DNA of 64,000 nucleotides from Cytophagaceae bacterium. GTDB taxonomy: Bacteria; Bacteroidota; Bacteroidia; Cytophagales; Spirosomataceae. Positions 61,012 through 64,000 of this stretch are shown in pieces. Position numbers and translations under genes: made by a program. Location: NCBI GenBank assembly GCA_027491195.1, contig JAIXWQ010000011.1, positions 1 through 64,000 on the forward strand, written 5' to 3'. The stretch's first letter is position 1; every line of letters starts with the position of its first letter. Below the pieces are notes generated by a model. It was not told where the DNA came from, ran no database searches, and was given only the letters and a program-made list of their open reading frames with translations.

Positions 61012-61957
61012 CTAAATAGTTTTGCACATAATCCTCCACACCATCTTCAAGACTTGTAAAGGGTTTATCGTATCCAATTGAACGCAGCTTTTGCATCGTA
61101 GCTTCCGTGAAATATTGGTATTTATCACGTATATCTGCTGGTGTATCAATATATTCAATGGTAGGTGTTAAACCTAAAGCTTGAAAAGTAGCCACACCTA
61201 AATCGTTAAATGATCTAGCCTTACCCGTACCCAAATTATAGATACCCGAATTTTTCCGATGCTCCATCAGGAAGATACAAACATCAATCAAATCCTTTAC
61301 ATAGATAAAATCACGCATTTGCTCCCCATCTTTAAAATCACTTCGATGTGATTTAAACAGTTTAAGCGTGCCGTTCTTTGTAATTTGTTGGTACGCATGC
61401 CAAATAACGGACGCCATTCTACCTTTGTGGTACTCATTAGGACCATATACGTTGAAAAACTTAAGTCCAGCAAAGAAAAAAGGTTTTTTAGGCTGATTTA
61501 ATGCCCAAATATCAAAGTCATTTTTTGAATCACCATACGGATTCAAAGGCTTTAAAGAAGATATCAATTCCTCCTTATCTTCATACCCATTTTCACCAAG
61601 ACCATAGGTCGCAGCTGAACTAGCATATACTAATGGAATTTGGTAATTGACACAAGCCTCCCAAACCTTCTTAGAATAATCTAAATTCAATTCATCAAAT
61701 ATCGCCGTATCAAATTCGGTCGTATCCGTTCTTGCTCCGATGTGAAAGAAGAACTCCACTTCTCTATTATTCTTCTCTAACCAGGAAAATAAGTCTTTGC
61801 GATCCACCCGCTCCATGATAGCCTTATTAGCTAAATTAAGGTTCTTTTCAGCGTTTGAAAAGTCATCGACTGCAATGATATATCGAAATTTCAACTCGTT
61901 TAACTTTTGAATCAAACAACTTCCAATAAAACCTGCGGCACCGGTTACAATGATCAT
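60992..61957 (-). CDS. hldD: ADP-L-glycero-D-manno-heptose-6-epimerase
   Basis: A 321-residue short-chain epimerase of LPS inner-core heptose synthesis. The NADP motif IVTGAAGFIGSCL is at the start, followed by FFHIGARTDTTE, YASSAATYGLGENGY, the YGDSKNDFD catalytic Tyr-Lys pair and FNVYGPNEYHKGRMASVI. The family match is to HldD (RfaD/GmhD) rather than generic UDP-sugar epimerases. It is divergent from queD, with its own -7 box at 61977-61984. Confidence 0.93.
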   Translation of the reverse strand: MIIVTGAAGFIGSCLIQKLNELKFRYIIAVDDFSNAEKNLNLANKAIMERVDRKDLFSWLEKNNREVEFFFHIGARTDTTEFDTAIFDELNLDYSKKVWEACVNYQIPLVYASSAATYGLGENGYEDKEELISSLKPLNPYGDSKNDFDIWALNQPKKPFFFAGLKFFNVYGPNEYHKGRMASVIWHAYQQITKNGTLKLFKSHRSDFKDGEQMRDFIYVKDLIDVCIFLMEHRKNSGIYNLGTGKARSFNDLGVATFQALGLTPTIEYIDTPADIRDKYQYFTEATMQKLRSIGYDKPFTSLEDGVEDYVQNYLVKQLYY

Positions 61958-61976
61958 AATATGCGTATTTAAAATA

Positions 61977-61984
61977 CAAATTTA
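61977..61984 (-). promoter_or_regulatory. -7 box of hldD
   Basis: Minus strand TAAATTTG, an exact TAnnTTTG match; predicted start near 61970 with a 13-base leader. Confidence 0.5.
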
Positions 61985-62006
61985 CACAGATTCCCGGAAG
62001 GTTTAT

Positions 62007-62014
62007 TAACTTTG
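62007..62014 (+). promoter_or_regulatory. -7 box of queD
   Basis: TAACTTTG exactly matches TAnnTTTG. The predicted start near 62021 falls just before the leader hairpin at 62025, so the whole hairpin and the start codon are in a leader of about 53 bases. Confidence 0.6.
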
Positions 62015-62024
62015 TACAATTATT

Positions 62025-62076
62025 GGAACTCTGCTATTGTTTTCCCAGAGTCCCTCCACAAAAACTGAAAACAATG
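62025..62076 (+). promoter_or_regulatory. Possible pseudoknot in the queD leader covering the start codon
   Basis: GGA-CTCTG (62025-62033, one bulged A) pairs with CAGAGTCC (62046-62053) as an 8-bp hairpin. Its loop bases TATTGTTTT (62035-62043) are complementary over nine positions, including one G-U, to AAAACAATG (62068-62076), which contains the queD ATG (62074-62076). An H-type pseudoknot would hide the start codon. The family role in queuosine synthesis suggests control by a pathway product, but the leader does not match the preQ1-I consensus. Confidence 0.45.
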
Positions 62077-62493
62077 GTATACGTCATCCGTAAGGAACAT
62101 TTTAATGCGGCTCACCGCTTATTCAATCCAGCCTGGTCAGAAGAGAAGAATCATGAGGTTTTTGGACCTTGTGCAAACAATAATTGGCATGGTCATAACT
62201 TTGAACTAATCGTAACGGTGAAAGGGATGCCTGATCCAGATACGGGATTTGTGTATGATTTAAAGCAATTAGGCGACTTAATTAAAGCAGAAATTATCGA
62301 TAAAGTAGATCATAAGAATCTGAATCTAGATGTGGACTTTATGCTTGGGAAACTAGCTAGTTGCGAGATACTTGTGATGGAATTTTGGAAAATTTTAGAT
62401 CCCAAAATTAAGGAAACCTCTGATACTGCTACGCTACACAAAATACATTTGATCGAAACAAATAAGAACTCGGTCGAATACTTCGGGGAATAA
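62074..62493 (+). CDS. queD: 6-carboxytetrahydropterin synthase
   Basis: A 139-residue QueD, which makes 6-carboxytetrahydropterin from dihydroneopterin triphosphate for queuosine. Zinc ligands appear in FNAAHRL and WHGHNFEL, a cysteine precedes the HGH in FGPCANNNWHGHN, and the end has HKIHLIETNKNSVEY. The ATG at 62074 (MVYVIRKEHFNAAH) matches homologues; a longer reading would translate the leader hairpin. It is coupled to lpxB one base later. yhhQ elsewhere in the window belongs to the same pathway. Confidence 0.93.
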   Translation: MVYVIRKEHFNAAHRLFNPAWSEEKNHEVFGPCANNNWHGHNFELIVTVKGMPDPDTGFVYDLKQLGDLIKAEIIDKVDHKNLNLDVDFMLGKLASCEILVMEFWKILDPKIKETSDTATLHKIHLIETNKNSVEYFGE

Positions 62494-62494
62494 A

Positions 62495-63577
62495 ATGAAA
62501 TACTTCATCCTAGCTGGCGAAAAATCTGGGAATCTTCATGGTTCAAATCTTATCCAAGAAATCAACTTATTGGATAAAAAAGCAGAAATTCGGGCTTGGG
62601 GTGGAGATGCCATGGCAGCTCAGGGGGCTGAAATCCTACAACACCACAATCAATTAGCCATTATGGGTATATTAGGTGTTATTCAAAACCTCCAACGCTT
62701 AAAGGGATTATTCAAGACATTTGCAGACCAAATTGATTCCTTTCAACCTGATGCGGTCATCTTTATCGATTATGGAGGATTTAATCTAAAGGCGGCTAAG
62801 ATTGCTAAAAAGAAAGGATTTCAAACTCACTTCTACATTGCCCCTAAAGTATGGGCTTGGAATAAGGGGCGAGTGAATGAATTGAAAAAATGGATTGATC
62901 ACCTGTATGTTATCTTCCCATTTGAATTTGAGCTATTTACTAAAGCGGGAATTAATACTCAGTATGTAGGAAATCCTTTACAAGATGCCATTCAGGCATT
63001 TAAACCAAATCCTGCATTTACCTATCGAGATAAAAAATACATTGCCCTATTAGCCGGTAGTAGAAAGCAAGAAATTAAAACTGCTTTGCCTTTATTTGAA
63101 CAACTGGCAAAAGCTAATCCTGATTTACAATTTCTTATTGCAGGAATTAGTGATTGGAAGGAGTTATATCAAACAGAAATACCAGTTTTATTTGATCAAA
63201 CCTATGATGTAGTAAAATCCGCAGAAGTAGCGATTGTCACCTCAGGTACGGCGACTTTAGAAACCGCCTTATTACAAACACCACAAATTGTGGTTTATAA
63301 AACGGATTGGGTTTTCTATTCTTTGGCAAAAATCATCATTCAAATAAAATACATCTCCCTAGTAAACATTATCCTAGACAAATTAGCGGTCCCTGAATTG
63401 ATACAAGCTAATTTCTCAGTAGAGCACATGACCACAAAGCTAAGAGAACTTTTGTCGAAAGGAACTGCATATCAACAACAAAAGGAAGATTACCTCGCAT
63501 TAAAGCAAATGGTAGGCAATTCAGGTGCCTCTAAGAAGACGGCATCTTTTATTTACTCTGCAGCTTCAGCTAAATAA
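62495..63577 (+). CDS. lpxB: Lipid-A-disaccharide synthase
   Basis: A 360-residue GT19 enzyme that joins UDP-2,3-diacylglucosamine and lipid X into the lipid A disaccharide. Landmarks are FILAGEKSGNLHGSNLI, WGGDAMAAQGAEIL, FIDYGGFNLKAAKIAKK, FYIAPKVWAWNKGRV, FPFEFELF, YVGNPL, LLAGSRKQEI and VTSGTATLETAL. It follows queD after one base. Its 3' end overlaps the convergent acyltransferase gene by 25 bases. Confidence 0.97.
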   Translation: MKYFILAGEKSGNLHGSNLIQEINLLDKKAEIRAWGGDAMAAQGAEILQHHNQLAIMGILGVIQNLQRLKGLFKTFADQIDSFQPDAVIFIDYGGFNLKAAKIAKKKGFQTHFYIAPKVWAWNKGRVNELKKWIDHLYVIFPFEFELFTKAGINTQYVGNPLQDAIQAFKPNPAFTYRDKKYIALLAGSRKQEIKTALPLFEQLAKANPDLQFLIAGISDWKELYQTEIPVLFDQTYDVVKSAEVAIVTSGTATLETALLQTPQIVVYKTDWVFYSLAKIIIQIKYISLVNIILDKLAVPELIQANFSVEHMTTKLRELLSKGTAYQQQKEDYLALKQMVGNSGASKKTASFIYSAASAK

Positions 63578-64000
63578 TTTTTAATCCAAGACTTCTGAAC
63601 TCCGGGAATCGATTGATAATAACGAGCAATATCCAATTTATCTTTCTGGAAATCACCCGTTGTATAATACGGCTCTCTTATCTTGATTTCTTTATTTACA
63701 AAGTCAAAACCGATCATAATTAAGGGTACCTTAGCTCCGTCGGCTATATAATAAAATCCAGTTTTTAGCTCCTGTACATCCTTGCGAGTTCCTTCTGGAG
63801 CTAATACAGCATAGAAAGAATCCTTAGAATTATAGATATCTACAATGGCATCGACTAAATTTGATTTAGTCCCTCTGTTTACTGGATAACCGCCTAACCA
63901 CGAAAATATACCGCCAAAAGGTCCTTCAAATAATTCTTTTTTACCCCAAAACAAAATGGGAATCTTGAGCAAGGAACGGGCTCCTAATCCAATCGGAAAA
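63553..64000 (-). CDS. PlsC-type acyltransferase, 5' part beyond the window
   Basis: The C-terminal about 149 residues of a lysophospholipid acyltransferase-family protein. GGIFSWLGGYPVNRG and the family motif APEGTRKDVQ (PEGTR) are visible; the catalytic HX4D motif would lie upstream, outside the window. The frame stays open through 64000 (GLGARSLLKIPILFWGKKELF), so the start is off the right edge and the TTG at 63972 is not the start. It probably acylates lysophosphatidic acid or a related lipid. Confidence 0.85.
   Translation of the reverse strand, partial: FPIGLGARSLLKIPILFWGKKELFEGPFGGIFSWLGGYPVNRGTKSNLVDAIVDIYNSKDSFYAVLAPEGTRKDVQELKTGFYYIADGAKVPLIMIGFDFVNKEIKIREPYYTTGDFQKDKLDIARYYQSIPGVQKSWIKNYLAEAAE

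Noticed and set aside
62025-62076. Classical preQ1-I riboswitch
   Set aside because: The A-rich tail is suggestive, but the loop lacks the conserved pocket sequence and is longer than the consensus, so I report only an unclassified pseudoknot candidate.

Overview
The window looks like chromosomal core DNA of a low-GC (about 40 percent) Bacteroidota bacterium, most likely a cytophagal-type lineage. This rests on gene content and signals. There is a lipoprotein-type BamA homologue (TamL), an LptE-type lipoprotein, a transketolase split into two genes, and a miaB/sigma-54 activator/lptE/secG/groESL gene order. Starts lack convincing Shine-Dalgarno sequences, and many genes carry the Bacteroidota promoter TTG-N17-23-TAnnTTTG a few tens of bases upstream. 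I see no insertion sequence, prophage, CRISPR array or obvious transferred island. Genes are packed tightly, and several convergent pairs overlap or touch at their 3' ends.

Layout. 1-9 kb (minus strand): the end of a tRNA-Ser gene, glutamate synthase gltBD, then purC with a STAS-domain protein and two unrecognised genes that faintly resemble Bat-type membrane and TPR proteins. 9-18 kb: an alanine-type aminotransferase with a queuosine-precursor transporter, a SPOUT RNA methyltransferase divergent from tamL, then a minus-strand run of sucC, an FAH-family hydrolase, a Bcp peroxiredoxin and split transketolase. 18-25 kb (plus): lolD-like ATPase, miaB, sigma-54 activator, lptE, a conserved hypothetical gene, secG, groES and groEL. 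25-34 kb: a deoxyribonucleotidase-like HAD protein, two MFS transporters each next to a regulator (AraC, GntR), a SAT-like acetyltransferase, rluD, a D-cysteine desulfhydrase-like enzyme, a sufB with no sufCDS beside it, and an Lrp regulator.

34-45 kb: a 143-nt class II tRNA-like RNA gene with its own promoter and terminator, a 1-Cys peroxiredoxin, pgi, hisS, a 47-residue basic protein, a DUF1080 protein, a methyltransferase, pepP, lepA and the two-lipoyl E2 of pyruvate dehydrogenase. 45-49 kb: hisG-hisD-hisC, a small secreted barrel-like protein and tRNA-Ala(GGC). 49-55 kb (minus): the carboxynorspermidine route to polyamines and an AddA-type helicase-nuclease with an NlpC/P60 lipoprotein. 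55-64 kb: pyrG, yidC, hemL, a glycosyltransferase, hldD, queD, lpxB and the 3' part of a PlsC-type acyltransferase. Envelope building recurs through the window (tamL, lptE, lolD, secG, yidC, lpxB, hldD), as does queuosine supply (yhhQ, queD).

The two most unusual signals are the tRNA-like RNA at 34386-34528 and the leader of queD at 62025-62076. In the first, a Leu-like D arm and an apparent GUC anticodon are combined with a 74-nt structured variable domain. In the second, a hairpin loop is complementary to the start codon region and could form a start-sequestering pseudoknot. Many starts given here are shorter than the longest open frame, because the promoter, a terminator or family alignment points to an internal ATG.
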